NCBI RefSeq assembly: GCF_018326425.1
Contig: NZ_AP024601.1
Span: 794,001 to 858,000, forward strand
Source of the DNA: Polycladomyces abyssicola
GTDB taxonomy: Bacteria > Bacillota > Bacilli > Thermoactinomycetales > JIR-001
Length of the DNA stretch: 64,000 bases
Direction: 5' to 3'
The position numbers and the translations under genes are program-made. This document shows positions 1 through 9,527 of this stretch, in pieces (position 1 is the stretch's first letter; every line of letters begins with the position of its first letter). The notes beneath the pieces are model-generated. The model was not told where the DNA came from. It did not search any database and saw only the letters and a program-made list of their open reading frames with translations.

Positions 1-20
1 AAAAAAAGGAGGTGAGCGCG

Positions 21-1160
21 ATGACACCGGAGGAACTGAAGGAAAAGCTGATCGCCAGAGCGAAAGAACTGCACATCGACAAAATCGGCTTTGCTTCAGC
101 CGATCCGTTTACGGAGCTGAGGGAGCGATTGATCCGGCACCGGGAGTTGGGCTATGAGTCCGGATTTGAAGAACCCGACATCGATAAACGCACCCACCCG
201 GATCGAATTGTTCCCGAAGCCAAGACGATTATCGCCATCGCGCTCGCTTATCCGTCCAAGATGAACAACCCACCCCAATCCAAACCGGGCGCGTATCGCG
301 GTATTTTTGCGCGGGCTTCCTGGGGAAGGGATTATCACGATGTGTTGCGGGAGAAATTGCGCCTACTGGAAGCGTCACTGTTGGAATGGGTGCCTCATGC
401 GACGACCGAAATCATGGTGGACACCGGTGCATTGTCCGACCGTGCCGTCGCGGAACGGGCAGGAATCGGGTGGAGCGGCAAAAACACCGCAATCATCACA
501 CCGGAGTTCGGGTCCTGGGTCTATCTGGGCGAAATGGTGACGGATGTTTACCTTCCACCCGATCAACCCATCACCGAGCAATGCGGAGAGTGTACCGCCT
601 GTCTCGACGCGTGTCCGACAGGAGCATTGGTCCAGCCAGGTCAGCTCAACTCCCAGGCATGCTTGGCCTACTTGACGCAAACGAAGGGAATGTTGGAGGA
701 AGCGTACCGCGAAAAGCTGGGCAACCGTCTGTACGGATGTGACACCTGTCAAGTGGTTTGTCCCCACAATCGTAAGCGGAATTTCACTCATCACGAGGCA
801 TTTACGCCTGATCCCGAACAGGTGAAGCCATTGTTGAAACCTTTGCTTACGCTCAGTAATCGGGAGTTTCGCGAGCGGTTCGGTGACATGGCGGGTTCGT
901 GGCGGGGTAAAAAGCCGATTCAGCGCAACGCGATTATCGCGTTGGCCCATTTTCGCGATCGGACGGCGGTACCGCTTTTAAGTCGTTTGCTGAAAGAAGA
1001 TCCGCGACCCGTGATCCGCGCCACGGCAGCGTGGGCACTTGGTAAAATAGGCGGGGACGAGGCGAAAAACGCGTTAATGCAAGCGGAACGGGAGGAAACA
1101 GAAGCAGAAGTGCGCAAAGAAGTCGAAAATGCGATTTCATTGCTCACAGCTGGCAAATAA
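21..1160 (+). CDS. queG: Epoxyqueuosine reductase QueG
   Basis: Reduces epoxyqueuosine to queuosine in the wobble position of tRNAs, the last step of queuosine formation; a cytoplasmic iron-sulfur and cobamide enzyme. The protein (379 aa; B. subtilis QueG is similar in length) has two ferredoxin-type clusters, CGECTACLDACP near residue 188 and CDTCQVVCP near residue 240, followed by a C-terminal HEAT-like repeat stretch (about 295-345) typical of bacterial QueG. ATG at 21 is chosen over GTG at 12 because AGGAGGTGA sits 6 bases before it. It opens a run of genes in the B. subtilis order yhbA-yhbB-cspR...prkA-yhbH, with ogt inserted. Its promoter lies outside the window. Confidence 0.95.
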   Translation: MTPEELKEKLIARAKELHIDKIGFASADPFTELRERLIRHRELGYESGFEEPDIDKRTHPDRIVPEAKTIIAIALAYPSKMNNPPQSKPGAYRGIFARASWGRDYHDVLREKLRLLEASLLEWVPHATTEIMVDTGALSDRAVAERAGIGWSGKNTAIITPEFGSWVYLGEMVTDVYLPPDQPITEQCGECTACLDACPTGALVQPGQLNSQACLAYLTQTKGMLEEAYREKLGNRLYGCDTCQVVCPHNRKRNFTHHEAFTPDPEQVKPLLKPLLTLSNREFRERFGDMAGSWRGKKPIQRNAIIALAHFRDRTAVPLLSRLLKEDPRPVIRATAAWALGKIGGDEAKNALMQAEREETEAEVRKEVENAISLLTAGK

Positions 1161-1228
1161 AACATTCGCACACCGATCGTGGAAAGTGTAAAATAAAGGG
1201 AAGAGAAGGATATGGGGAGGGCTCACTG

Positions 1229-1771
1229 ATGATCCCGGGATCGCGCACGGTTGTATGGAGTCAGATGGACAGCCCGGTCGGTCCATTGACCTTGGCCATG
1301 ACAGCCAAAGGTGTTTGTGCCATTGAATTTGGCAAAAGCGATCAAACATTGGTCGGCATCAAAGTATGGGCAGAACAATGGGGCCGTTCAGTGAAAATAG
1401 AGCGAAACGATCGGACTTGTGTTCCGGTGGTGGAGCAGTTGAAAGAGTATTTCGAGGGGAAAAGACAACAGTTTGATGTACCCGTAGAATTGTTCGGTAC
1501 CCCTTTTCAAAAGGCGGTATGGCGTCAGTTGCAGGCGATCCCTTATGGACAAGTGCGTTCTTACAAGGAAATCGCGAAAGCGATCGGTGCACCCAAAGCC
1601 GTCCGCGCGGTGGGAGGGGCCAATAACAAAAATCCCGTCCCCATCATTGTGCCCTGCCATCGTGTGATCGGTTCCAACGGCTCCCTTGTCGGATACGGCG
1701 GCGGATTGCATATCAAAGAAAAGCTTTTGGCATTGGAAGGCTACCTACCCCGGAAAAACGTTTCCCATTGA
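1229..1771 (+). CDS. ogt: Methylated-DNA--protein-cysteine methyltransferase
   Basis: Suicidal repair protein that takes the alkyl group from O6-alkylguanine (and O4-alkylthymine) onto its own cysteine. The active-site motif VPCHRVIG is present with Cys143, preceded by the helix-turn-helix DNA-binding wing (FQKAVWRQLQAIPYG) and the conserved asparagine region ANNKNP. Length of 180 aa is usual for the family. GGGGAGG lies 8 bases before the ATG. The gene is followed at once by a terminator, so it probably ends the transcript shared with queG. Confidence 0.93.
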   Translation: MIPGSRTVVWSQMDSPVGPLTLAMTAKGVCAIEFGKSDQTLVGIKVWAEQWGRSVKIERNDRTCVPVVEQLKEYFEGKRQQFDVPVELFGTPFQKAVWRQLQAIPYGQVRSYKEIAKAIGAPKAVRAVGGANNKNPVPIIVPCHRVIGSNGSLVGYGGGLHIKEKLLALEGYLPRKNVSH

Positions 1772-1784
1772 TGAGTATTCACCT

Positions 1785-1810
1785 GGCCGAGATTTCTCGG
1801 TCTTTTTTTG
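1785..1810 (+). terminator. Rho-independent terminator after ogt
   Basis: CCGAG-ATTT-CTCGG stem extended by a G-T and a G-C pair, followed by seven T residues. Confidence 0.75.
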
Positions 1811-1879
1811 TCTGTTCGTCTGCACATACTGCTTGACCCGCTGACATAAAGATGAGGAAAAAAGTAAAGGAGTCGGGTC

Positions 1880-2827
1880 GTGATGGAAAGACGACCATGG
1901 CATCAACCGATCGCGATATGGTTTCAAATTCAAAACCGTTTATGGGTGGAAGGGGAGCCGGACGATCTATACGAACCGTTATTGAAGGATGGAAATGAAG
2001 CGTGGATTCAGTTGGAACAAGAGCGGCTGCGTCGGTTGCGGCTACAGCAGAGAGAACGGAATTGCCACCCGCTGAAAAGTGATTCTCGACTGCGGTTGGT
2101 CAAAGAAAAAATCCGCTCCGATGAGGAGGCGGATGTGTGGATGATCAGTGAGCATCGCATGTTTTACGAAATCCACGGAGACACTTATGAGGAAGAAGAG
2201 GCGATTTGTTGGAAGTTCAACGTCCGGTTTTCTGAGGGGAAATGGGGGATTGCCGACGGACGGTTGGCTGAGCCTTCGGAGTGGAAGGAACGGACCAGAG
2301 TCACCACGATCAGCGAACAAGAGGAATCGGCCGGTACCCGACAGGGATACAACCGAGCCAGAGCCGTGCAGTATGCGGAGATTTGGTGGAACAGCTACAA
2401 TCCCCGGTACAGTCGATTTGAAGTGGACTGCACCAACTATGTATCGCAATGTATGGTGGCTGGCGGCATTCCGATGAATTTTACGTCCAGACGGGATCGA
2501 GGTTGGTGGTACCGTGGACCGCACGAGCAATGGAGCTACAGTTGGGCGGTGGCGGACAGTCTGAAAAGGTATTTGGCGACGGGCGGCACTGCCAGAGCCG
2601 TTATGGTAGACCGACCGGATCAGCTGTCGCTCGGGGACATTATTTGTTACGATTGGGAAGGAAGCGGCCGATACGATCACAATACGATAGTCACTGCTTT
2701 CGACAACAACGGCATGCCGCTCGTCAACGCACATACGGTGAACAGCCGCCACCGCTACTGGGAGTATCGCGATTCGCATGCCTGGACACCACGTGTGCAA
2801 TATCGATTCTTTCATATACAGGGATAG
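1880..2827 (+). CDS. YhbB-like protein with amidase-type (Amidase_6) domain
   Basis: Protein of 315 aa with no signal peptide. The C-terminal half carries the putative amidase domain seen in sporulation-linked Bacillales proteins: YNRARAVQYAEIWW (about 155-168), the presumed catalytic cysteine in DCTNYVSQCM, and a histidine in YDHNTIV. The N-terminal half is charged and not recognised. It stands between ogt and trmL exactly where B. subtilis has yhbB, which supports orthology. The start is GTG 1880 or the adjacent ATG 1883; AAAGGAG precedes both. The substrate is unknown; a cysteine hydrolase acting on an amide or peptide bond is the inference. Confidence 0.75.
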   Translation: MMERRPWHQPIAIWFQIQNRLWVEGEPDDLYEPLLKDGNEAWIQLEQERLRRLRLQQRERNCHPLKSDSRLRLVKEKIRSDEEADVWMISEHRMFYEIHGDTYEEEEAICWKFNVRFSEGKWGIADGRLAEPSEWKERTRVTTISEQEESAGTRQGYNRARAVQYAEIWWNSYNPRYSRFEVDCTNYVSQCMVAGGIPMNFTSRRDRGWWYRGPHEQWSYSWAVADSLKRYLATGGTARAVMVDRPDQLSLGDIICYDWEGSGRYDHNTIVTAFDNNGMPLVNAHTVNSRHRYWEYRDSHAWTPRVQYRFFHIQG

Positions 2828-2897
2828 CGGAGGGTGGACCCAATCATTACAATAAAAATCGTACAAAAGCATGCGAAAAGGTGGAAAGGAAGGAATC

Positions 2898-3362
2898 ATG
2901 TCATTTCACATCGTGCTCGTCGAACCGGAAATACCCTACAATACCGGAAATATCGCTCGAACGTGCGCAGTCACCGGGGCAACGCTTCATTTGGTGGGTC
3001 CGTTAGGGTTTTCGATTGAAGATCGGTATCTCAAACGGGCGGGATTGGATTACTGGGATCAGGTCAACGTGCACCTGTACGACTCGTTCGCTGAACTAGA
3101 AGCGGCGCTCCCCGGCAGGCGCTTTTTTTGTGCCACGACCAAAGCAGACCGATCCTACACCGATTTTCGCTATCGGGAAGGCGATGTGTTGATATTCGGT
3201 AAAGAAACGGCAGGATTGCCGCAGGAGATCCTGGAAAAGTATCGCGACACCAATATCCGCATCCCGATGCGGGCGGATACCCGTTCGCTCAACCTGTCCA
3301 ACGCGGCAGCCATCGTATTGTATGAAGCGTTGCGGCAAAACGGCTTCCCCGGGCTGACGTGA
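2898..3362 (+). CDS. trmL: tRNA (cytidine(34)-2'-O)-methyltransferase TrmL
   Basis: SPOUT-class methyltransferase that 2'-O-methylates the wobble base of leucine tRNAs. The protein (154 aa, full length) shows the opening LVEPEIPYNTGNIARTC, the FGKETAGLP loop and the C-terminal knot motif IPMRADTRSLNLSNAAAIVLYE, all diagnostic of TrmL (formerly CspR). GGAAAGGAAGG precedes the ATG. It lies 70 bases after the YhbB-like gene, in the same orientation and order as in B. subtilis. No clear terminator follows; a minus-strand pseudogene comes next. Confidence 0.95.
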   Translation: MSFHIVLVEPEIPYNTGNIARTCAVTGATLHLVGPLGFSIEDRYLKRAGLDYWDQVNVHLYDSFAELEAALPGRRFFCATTKADRSYTDFRYREGDVLIFGKETAGLPQEILEKYRDTNIRIPMRADTRSLNLSNAAAIVLYEALRQNGFPGLT

Positions 3363-3388
3363 ATTTCACGCCACTGTCAGCATGGTCT

Positions 3389-4088
3389 TCACAGGATTTT
3401 TTCAAACAAAGAATCTTCATTCAGCGGTGTCCGTTTCTTGCGGCACACCGCTACCAGGTTGCCCGGTTCTCCGTTTTTGATCCCATCTGGCTCCGACCTT
3501 GGGCATTTCGATGGACATCTTTGGGGCTCGGGTCCAATCCCCACAATTGACAAAGCAACTGGAACGCGACGGAATCGACATCGTTCATGATGGTCTGGGA
3601 GTAAAGTTGGATCTCATAATGCGTCAACAAAGCCCCGATATATTCCGTATGCTATATTCAAAGCAATGGTAGGGGTTGAGCGGCTTTTCTTCGCGAAAGC
3701 GGCCCGGACTGCCAAAGTGTCGGTTCGGGGTGGAGATCAGCAGGAGGCCGTCGTCCTTCAGCACCCGCCACGATTCCTTGATCAATACGTCTCCGTTCGG
3801 AATATGCTCGATGGTATCAAATGAGACGACGATATCAAAAGTATTGTTTTGGAATGGAAGAGCACAGACGTCGGCAGTCTGAAATTGGATTTTGTCGTCA
3901 TGGTACTCCGTTTTTGCCAATTGAATGCTTTCCGGGTCAACATCGACGCCAATTGCGGAAGCGGCCCCCGCGATGGCCATGATTTTGGACCCGTAACCCG
4001 TTCTACAAGCGGCATCCAACACGTTTTTCCGGTGGGGGAAGAGTGGGAACGGGTGATGTACACTGTGGCCAACTCCCGTGGTCGTCAT
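3389..4088 (-). pseudogene. Class I SAM-dependent methyltransferase pseudogene (two frameshifts)
   Basis: Reading from 4088 leftwards, a methyltransferase-11 domain is evident: VLDAACRTGYGS (motif I), IGVDVDP (motif II), FDIVVSFDTIEHI and VLKDDGLLLISTPN. The frame stops at 3624 just after the NPYHCFEYSIRNISG segment. One base shift there restores ALLTHYEIQLYSQ and a further ~55 residues; a second shift near 3455 is needed to reach the natural-looking end at 3389. Such proteins usually act with glycosyltransferases, but no partner is nearby. Two independent breaks make a decayed gene more likely than a read error, though resequencing would decide. Confidence 0.75.
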
Positions 4089-4125
4089 CCTTTCTGATAT
4101 CCTTTTTTGCTATACTAAGAGTATG

Positions 4126-4148
4126 AACCGCGGTTCGCGGTTTTTTTG
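4126..4148 (+). terminator. Strong hairpin terminator
   Basis: AACCGCG-GTT-CGCGGTT, a perfect 7-bp stem with T tail. No plus-strand gene ends close by; the last one is trmL, more than 700 bases upstream. Confidence 0.65.
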
Positions 4149-4276
4149 TTGAAATGGAAACGGTCGGACGGCTTGATGGGTTTTTCGACCCCGTGATATT
4201 CTTGAGAGTGGAGATTTTTGTACTCGCCGGTCAAACCGGTTGTATGTATGATGATCCCGGAAAAGGTGGGATAACG

Positions 4277-5122
4277 ATGACAGACATTCCTCGCGTTGAC
4301 TTTGCCATTATCGGTGGTTCCAGCACGTTTTCCATCCGGTTTCCGGAGGATTTGAACCGTGAAGATACGGAAGTGTTGGCAAAGGGGATGGTGTTTGACA
4401 CACCCTACGGTGAAAGTCCGCAATTCAAGTTGATTCGGGTCGGCGATAAAACCGCATTGACCTGCCGGATGCACGGTTGGCGACCCGGCAAGGTGACGCG
4501 TGCCGATGCGTCCCGGCAGGTATTTTGGGTTTTCCAGCAGGCGGGTGTGAAAAAGATCTTCGCGGAGGGTGGCGTTGGCGCCATCAATCATCTGCTGGAG
4601 TTGCGCGATTTGGTCATTCCCAATGATTACATCGATCATTCAATGCGACAGGATGTCGGGTTTGATGGTCCATATCTGCTCGTGATGCGTGAACCGATCT
4701 GCCCCACTCAGGCGGATGCGTTGTACCAAACAGCCAAAGAGCGCGTGGAGCCTGAGGGGAGACATGTGTTCAAACGGGGTATCTACGTCAATACGGACGG
4801 CCGGCATTTCGAAAGCAGGGCGGAAGTCCAGATGTTTCGTACCTGGTTTGCGGACATCGTCGGTCAAAGCATCACCCCGGAAGTATATCTCGCCCGGGAA
4901 ATCGGCGCCTGCTACGCAGGGATCTACATGGTGGTCAACTATGCGGAAGGCATCATTCGGGACTGGGAGCACAAGGACTTAAGCGATATTTTCCACAATG
5001 AGTCCCATACCATCGGTCATATTTTGCTGGACAGTCTCAAGCGGATCGATGCCGAACAAACCCGGTGCAACTGTTTGTCTCTGCGCAAGGAAACATTGCT
5101 GAAACGTTACGAAGAGGATTGA
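4277..5122 (+). CDS. MTAP/purine nucleoside phosphorylase-family protein
   Basis: Belongs to the trimeric nucleoside phosphorylase family that cleaves 5'-methylthioadenosine or purine nucleosides with phosphate. Seen in the 281-aa sequence: opening IIGGSSTFSIRFP (the usual IGIIGGSG loop), AEGGVGAINHLLELRDLVIPNDYIDHS (equivalent to the VSAVGSL...GDFVIPDQ region), and HFESRAEVQMFRTWFADIVGQ...LAREIGACYA (equivalent to the family's substrate-methionine helix). The canonical RHG phosphate loop is replaced by RMHGW, so substrate choice may differ. AAAAGGTGGG precedes the ATG. The HAD gene follows after 26 bases, so they are probably co-transcribed. Confidence 0.75.
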   Translation: MTDIPRVDFAIIGGSSTFSIRFPEDLNREDTEVLAKGMVFDTPYGESPQFKLIRVGDKTALTCRMHGWRPGKVTRADASRQVFWVFQQAGVKKIFAEGGVGAINHLLELRDLVIPNDYIDHSMRQDVGFDGPYLLVMREPICPTQADALYQTAKERVEPEGRHVFKRGIYVNTDGRHFESRAEVQMFRTWFADIVGQSITPEVYLAREIGACYAGIYMVVNYAEGIIRDWEHKDLSDIFHNESHTIGHILLDSLKRIDAEQTRCNCLSLRKETLLKRYEED

Positions 5123-5148
5123 ATTGACGAGTAGGAAGGGTGTCGGGT

Positions 5149-5871
5149 GTGATCCGCGCTTGTTTGTTTGATTTGGACGGTACGTTGTTACCGATGGATA
5201 CGGAATCCTTCGTTCATCACTATCTCCAGGAATTGGCCTCTCATGTGGCTGACGTCGTCTCGCCGGACAAGCTGGTTCGTTATCTGTGGGAAGCAACGGA
5301 GGCGATGATCCGGAATAGTGAAGCTCACAAAACCAACGAAGAAGTGTTTGTGGAACACTTCCTCCAGTTGGCCGGTGTGTCAAAGGAGGAGATCTGGCCC
5401 CATTTCGACCGATTTTACGATGAGCACTATCCCAAGTTGAAAACGCATGTTGAACCGACACCCTTGTCCCGCCGGGTAGTGGAAGCGGCTTTGGAGAAAG
5501 GGTACAAAGTGGCGGTGGCGACAAACCCCGTTTTCCCACGCGTGGCCATAATGGAACGGTTGCGTTGGGCTGAAGTGGACGATTTGCCGTTTGAATGGGT
5601 AACCGTTTACGAGGATATGCATTTTTGCAAGCCGCGTCCGGAGTATTATCGGGAGATCGCGGATCGTCTCGGGGTCCGGCCGGAGGAATGCGTGATGATC
5701 GGCAACGATATGCAGGAAGACATGGTGGCTCAAACGGTGGGAATGAAAACGTTCTATTTGAACCAATGCCGGATCGACCGTGGGCATCCCGTTTATCAGC
5801 CGGATCAGGAAGGGAGCATGGAAGAATTATTGTCGGCCATCCGCGAAGGAACCGGGGTTTTTTCTGATTGA
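5149..5871 (+). CDS. HAD superfamily hydrolase
   Basis: Haloacid-dehalogenase fold phosphatase of 240 aa. Motif I FDLDGTLLP carries the nucleophile Asp8 and acid Asp10; motif II is ATNPVFP (Thr where Ser or Thr is expected); motif III lysine is in CKPRPEYY; motif IV is GNDMQEDM. The long cap inserted after motif I (about 20-100) is that of a C1-cap phosphatase. GTG 5149 is preferred to GTG 5140 because AGGAAGGG lies 8 bases before it. The gene next door makes a nucleotide or sugar-phosphate substrate plausible, but the sequence does not fix it. Confidence 0.82.
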   Translation: MIRACLFDLDGTLLPMDTESFVHHYLQELASHVADVVSPDKLVRYLWEATEAMIRNSEAHKTNEEVFVEHFLQLAGVSKEEIWPHFDRFYDEHYPKLKTHVEPTPLSRRVVEAALEKGYKVAVATNPVFPRVAIMERLRWAEVDDLPFEWVTVYEDMHFCKPRPEYYREIADRLGVRPEECVMIGNDMQEDMVAQTVGMKTFYLNQCRIDRGHPVYQPDQEGSMEELLSAIREGTGVFSD

Positions 5872-6177
5872 GGCTCGTGAAGCGAAATCACCCTGGCTTT
5901 GACGAATGAAGTTGCGGGCATTTCAACTGACTGTTTGCCACTTGTCTTTTCCCCCGATGACGGGGGTTTTTCTTTTTTCAAGGAAATCCGTTTCCCTCTT
6001 TTCTTCATAACGGGGCAGGAGGAGTGAAACATTGTCCGTGGCAACGCATAAATATATACCATCTTTCGGGCTATCCCTTTTCCCCTTGGATCATGGAACC
6101 GGGGGAGGCATATGTTGAGAATAGCTGATTTTGATGACGTACGGGAAGGAAGCGGTGCTGAAGGAGAGGAGGCTTCT
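5872..6177. other. Intergenic region between the HAD gene and prkA
   Basis: Holds one terminator (5951-5978) and then about 200 bases of leader for prkA. A sigma-E-type promoter was sought because prkA is a mother-cell gene in B. subtilis; the nearest CATA-type element is at 6109 and lacks a matching upstream box, so no promoter is claimed. Confidence 0.5.
5951..5978 (+). terminator. Rho-independent terminator after HAD gene
   Basis: CCCCCG-ATGA-CGGGGG stem followed by a T-rich tail. Confidence 0.85.
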
Positions 6178-8076
6178 ATGGACATCCTGAAGCGTATAGC
6201 GGAGCACCGGGAAAGGGAACATCAGTTGAAATGGGAAGGGACGTTTGCCGAGTATCTGGATATTGTTCGAGAGCGTCCATATATTGCGCAAACTGCGCAT
6301 GCCAGGGTGTACAACATGATTGCCAGTCAAGGTGTGGAGACGGACGATACAGGGAACAAATCCTACCTGTTTTTCAGTCGCGAACTCTTCGGTTTGGACC
6401 GTGCCATCGAACGTCTGGTGGAGGAGTATTTTCATTCTGCCGCCAAACGGCTGGAAGTTCGCAAGCGGATTTTGTTGCTCATGGGACCGGTCAGCGGTGG
6501 GAAATCCACCATTGTCGCCATGCTGAAAAAAGGGCTGGAACAATATTCGCGCACGGACGAAGGCGCGGTGTATGCCATCAAAGGATGTCCGATGCACGAG
6601 GAACCCTTGCATTTGGTTCCGCCTGCGCTTCGTTCCAATGTGGAGGAAGAGCTCGGCGTACGAATCGAAGGAAATTTGTGTCCGGCTTGCCGGTTGCGCC
6701 TACAGGAGGAGTATGGGGGCAGGGTGGAAGACGTCATGGTGGAGAGGGTGCTGTTATCCGAAGACGACCGCGTGGGGATTGGAACATTCAGTCCGTCCGA
6801 CCCCAAATCACAGGATATTGCCGATCTCACCGGGAGCATCGATTTTGCCACCATCACCGAATACGGGTCGGAGTCCGATCCGCGCGCCTATCGGTTTGAT
6901 GGAGAATTGAACAAGGCCAACCGTGGGCTGATGGAATTTCAGGAAATGCTCAAGTGTGATGAGAAGTTTTTGTGGAATCTGTTGTCCCTGACACAGGAAG
7001 GCAATTTCAAGGCGGGGCGTTTCGCCCTCATATCCGCTGATGAACTGATCGTTGCTCATACCAATGAATCGGAGTATCAAGCGTTTATCAGCAACAAGAA
7101 AAATGAGGCGTTGCAATCCCGGATCATCGTCATGCCGATCCCGTACAACCTTCGGGTATCGGATGAGGAAAAAATCTATCAAAAACTGATCCGCCAGAGT
7201 GATTTGGCTCATGTTCACATCGCGCCTCATGCCTTGCGTGCCGCCGCCATCTTCTCCATTTTGACACGGCTGAAGGAATCCAAAAAGCAAGGGATGGATC
7301 TCCTGAAGAAAATGCGGCTGTACGACGGGGAGTCGGTGGAGGGATTCAAAGTTTCCGACTTGGAAGAACTGCACAACGAACACCTGGACGAAGGGATGGA
7401 AGGCATCGATCCGCGTTATGTGATCAATCGCATTTCCAGTGCCCTGATCCGCAGCGACGCACCCTGTATCAACGCGTTGGATGTCCTGCGTGCGTTGAAG
7501 GAAGGATTGGATCAGCATCCGTCAATTACTCGGGATCAGCGCGAACGATATCTGAATTTTATTTCCATTGCGCGCAAAGAGTATGATGAACTGTCCAAAA
7601 AAGAAGTGCAAAAAGCGTTTGTCTACTCCTATGAGGAATCGGCGAAAACGTTGCTGGACAACTATCTGGACAACGTGGAGGCATACTGCAACTGGACCAA
7701 GATCCGCGATCCGATCACCGGTGAGGAACTAGATCCGGACGAGAAGCTGATGCGCTCGATCGAGGAGCAGATCGGCATCTCCGAGAATGCGAAAAAGGCG
7801 TTCCGGGAAGAGATCCTCATCCGCATCTCGGCCTATGCCCGCAAAGGTAAAAAATTCGACTACAACAGCCATGATCGTTTACGTGAAGCGATCCAGAAAA
7901 AGTTGTTTACCGACTTAAAGGACGTGGTCAAAATTACCACCTCCACCAAAACACCGGATGAGAATCAATTGAAGAAAATCAACGAAGTAACGGCTCGCTT
8001 GATTGATGATTACGGCTATTGTCCGGTATGCGCAAATGAATTGCTCCGTTATGTGGGCAGTCTCTTGAATCGTTGA
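6178..8076 (+). CDS. prkA: PrkA family serine protein kinase / AAA+ protein
   Basis: Cytoplasmic AAA+ protein (632 aa, B. subtilis PrkA 631 aa). The N-terminal AAA domain has the Walker A loop GPVSGGKST near residue 103; the C-terminal PrkA domain is complete. Originally described as a serine kinase, and some later work reports ATP-dependent protease activity; it supports sporulation in B. subtilis. ATG 6178 is preferred over the upstream in-frame ATG 6112 because AAGGAGAGGAGG precedes it and the length then matches. yhbH follows after 40 bases and spoVR lies 3 kb on, the same three functions that in enterobacteria occur as yeaG, yeaH and ycgB. Confidence 0.95.
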   Translation: MDILKRIAEHREREHQLKWEGTFAEYLDIVRERPYIAQTAHARVYNMIASQGVETDDTGNKSYLFFSRELFGLDRAIERLVEEYFHSAAKRLEVRKRILLLMGPVSGGKSTIVAMLKKGLEQYSRTDEGAVYAIKGCPMHEEPLHLVPPALRSNVEEELGVRIEGNLCPACRLRLQEEYGGRVEDVMVERVLLSEDDRVGIGTFSPSDPKSQDIADLTGSIDFATITEYGSESDPRAYRFDGELNKANRGLMEFQEMLKCDEKFLWNLLSLTQEGNFKAGRFALISADELIVAHTNESEYQAFISNKKNEALQSRIIVMPIPYNLRVSDEEKIYQKLIRQSDLAHVHIAPHALRAAAIFSILTRLKESKKQGMDLLKKMRLYDGESVEGFKVSDLEELHNEHLDEGMEGIDPRYVINRISSALIRSDAPCINALDVLRALKEGLDQHPSITRDQRERYLNFISIARKEYDELSKKEVQKAFVYSYEESAKTLLDNYLDNVEAYCNWTKIRDPITGEELDPDEKLMRSIEEQIGISENAKKAFREEILIRISAYARKGKKFDYNSHDRLREAIQKKLFTDLKDVVKITTSTKTPDENQLKKINEVTARLIDDYGYCPVCANELLRYVGSLLNR

Positions 8077-8116
8077 CGTCCCCGCCAAACCGTCAGGAGG
8101 GGAGGTGAATCGGACA

Positions 8117-9265
8117 GTGCAACATCCCCTTTTCATCGTGTCGGAGGAGGATTGGTCCCTGCACCGCAAGGGGTACCAGGATCAGCTGCGGCACCAGGAG
8201 AAAGTGAAGGAAGCGATCCGAAAGAACCTGCCCGATCTCATCACTGAAGAAAGCATTATTATGTCCGACGGCAAACAAGTGGTGAAAGTGCCGATCCGCT
8301 CGATGGAGGAATATCGGTTTCGGTACAATCACAACAAAAGCAAACATGTCGGCCAGGGGGACGGCAAAAGTCAGGTAGGCGACGTCATCGGCCGTGAATC
8401 GCAGCAGCAACCAGGGCCGGGCAAAGGGCAAGGAGCAGGCGATAAAGCCGGAGCGGATTATTATGAAGCAGAAATATCGGTGGAGGAATTGGAGGAAATC
8501 CTGTTTGGTGAAATGGAACTCCCCCGTTTGAAGCAAAAGGATCAGCATGAAATCACCACCCAGGACATCCGGTTCAATGATGTCCGCAAAAAAGGTCTGA
8601 TGGGCAACATTGACAAAAAGCGTACCATCCTGGAAGCGATCAAACGAAACGCACTCCGGGGTCACCGTCGGCCGAAAGGAATCTCCGTCGATGACTTACG
8701 CTTTAAAACCTGGGAAGAAATCGTGATTCCCCATTCCAACGCCGTCGTACTGGCGATGATGGACACATCGGGAAGTATGGGAATATTCGAAAAATATATT
8801 GCCCGCAGTTTCTTTTTCTGGATGGTTCGATTCCTCCGCACCAAATACGAAAAAGTAGAGATCGTCTTCATCGCTCACCATACCGAAGCGAAGGAAGTGA
8901 GTGAAGATCACTTTTTCACCAAAGGGGAAAGCGGCGGCACGATCTGCTCTTCCGCCTACCGGCTCGCACTGGAGATCATCGACAAGCGGTATCCCCCCAG
9001 CCGGTACAACATTTATCCGTTCCATTTCTCGGACGGCGACAACCTCACATCGGACAATGAACGTTGTATCAAGCTGGTGCGGGAACTAATGAAACGCGTG
9101 AATCTGTTCGGCTACGGTGAGGTGAACCAGTACAACCGGCATTCCACCCTGATGACCGCCTTTCGCAATTTCGCCGATCCCAAGTTTATGCACTATATTA
9201 TCAGGGAGAAAGGCCAAGTGTACGATGCATTGAAGCATTTTTTTGCCAAGAAAGAGAAGAGATAA
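8117..9265 (+). CDS. yhbH: YhbH, DUF444 sporulation protein
   Basis: 382-aa member of the DUF444 family (B. subtilis YhbH, E. coli YeaH). The N-terminal third is charged and glycine/glutamine-rich (about 75-115). The C-terminal part has a von Willebrand A-like fold with the metal site MDTSGSMG near residue 216. The family occurs beside PrkA and SpoVR, and the three are thought to act together. GTG 8117 is preferred over GTG 8105 because the strong AGGAGGGGAGGTGA run would otherwise touch the start. A terminator follows. Confidence 0.93.
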   Translation: MQHPLFIVSEEDWSLHRKGYQDQLRHQEKVKEAIRKNLPDLITEESIIMSDGKQVVKVPIRSMEEYRFRYNHNKSKHVGQGDGKSQVGDVIGRESQQQPGPGKGQGAGDKAGADYYEAEISVEELEEILFGEMELPRLKQKDQHEITTQDIRFNDVRKKGLMGNIDKKRTILEAIKRNALRGHRRPKGISVDDLRFKTWEEIVIPHSNAVVLAMMDTSGSMGIFEKYIARSFFFWMVRFLRTKYEKVEIVFIAHHTEAKEVSEDHFFTKGESGGTICSSAYRLALEIIDKRYPPSRYNIYPFHFSDGDNLTSDNERCIKLVRELMKRVNLFGYGEVNQYNRHSTLMTAFRNFADPKFMHYIIREKGQVYDALKHFFAKKEKR

Positions 9266-9280
9266 CGATCGATCCAATTA

Positions 9281-9320
9281 CGGCATTCATGCGCATCACA
9301 GTATGAATGTCGTTTTTTTT
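9281..9320 (+). terminator. Rho-independent terminator after yhbH
   Basis: CGGCATTCAT and ATGAATGTCG pair over 10 bp (one G-T) around a 12-base loop, followed by eight T residues. Confidence 0.85.
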
Positions 9321-9341
9321 ATTGTTTGTTTTCAGCGTATA

Positions 9342-9501
9342 TTCAGCTATGGCCCAATCAATGTTCAGTTCACCTTCATCGGCAATTCAGCTAAAGGGAG
9401 TATGATGACAAAAGTAAGAAGCCATCAGGACAAGGGAGTGTCTGGCCATTCCGTAAGGGAGCCGGGAAAACAATGTGGACAGTATTCACCAGACATACCC
9501 T
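9342..9501 (+). ncRNA. Divergent, shorter copy of the 32.7-kb structured RNA element
   Basis: This leader segment shares, in the same order, blocks found in the element at 32716-33013: TTCAGCTATGG (9342-9352), AGTTCACC (9367-9374), a GCTAAAG loop (9390-9396) closed by TCATC/GATGA, and a 3' block of about 45 bases (9457-9501) that includes GGACAGTATTCACCAGACA unchanged. The middle hairpins of the longer copy are absent. In both places the conserved 3' block ends a few tens of bases before a ribosome-binding site. It may be a decayed mobile-element RNA or a leader RNA. Confidence 0.45.
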
Positions 9502-9527
9502 GGGAAACAAAATGAAGGAGTAAAACG

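Noticed and set aside
2042-2899. 285-codon minus-strand frame opposite the YhbB-like gene
   Set aside because: Antisense to a gene with clear domain and synteny support; the translated sequence has no recognisable family.
6109-6116. Sigma-E-like -10 (CATATGTT) before prkA
   Set aside because: Only a partial match and no upstream ATATT-type box at 14-15 bases.
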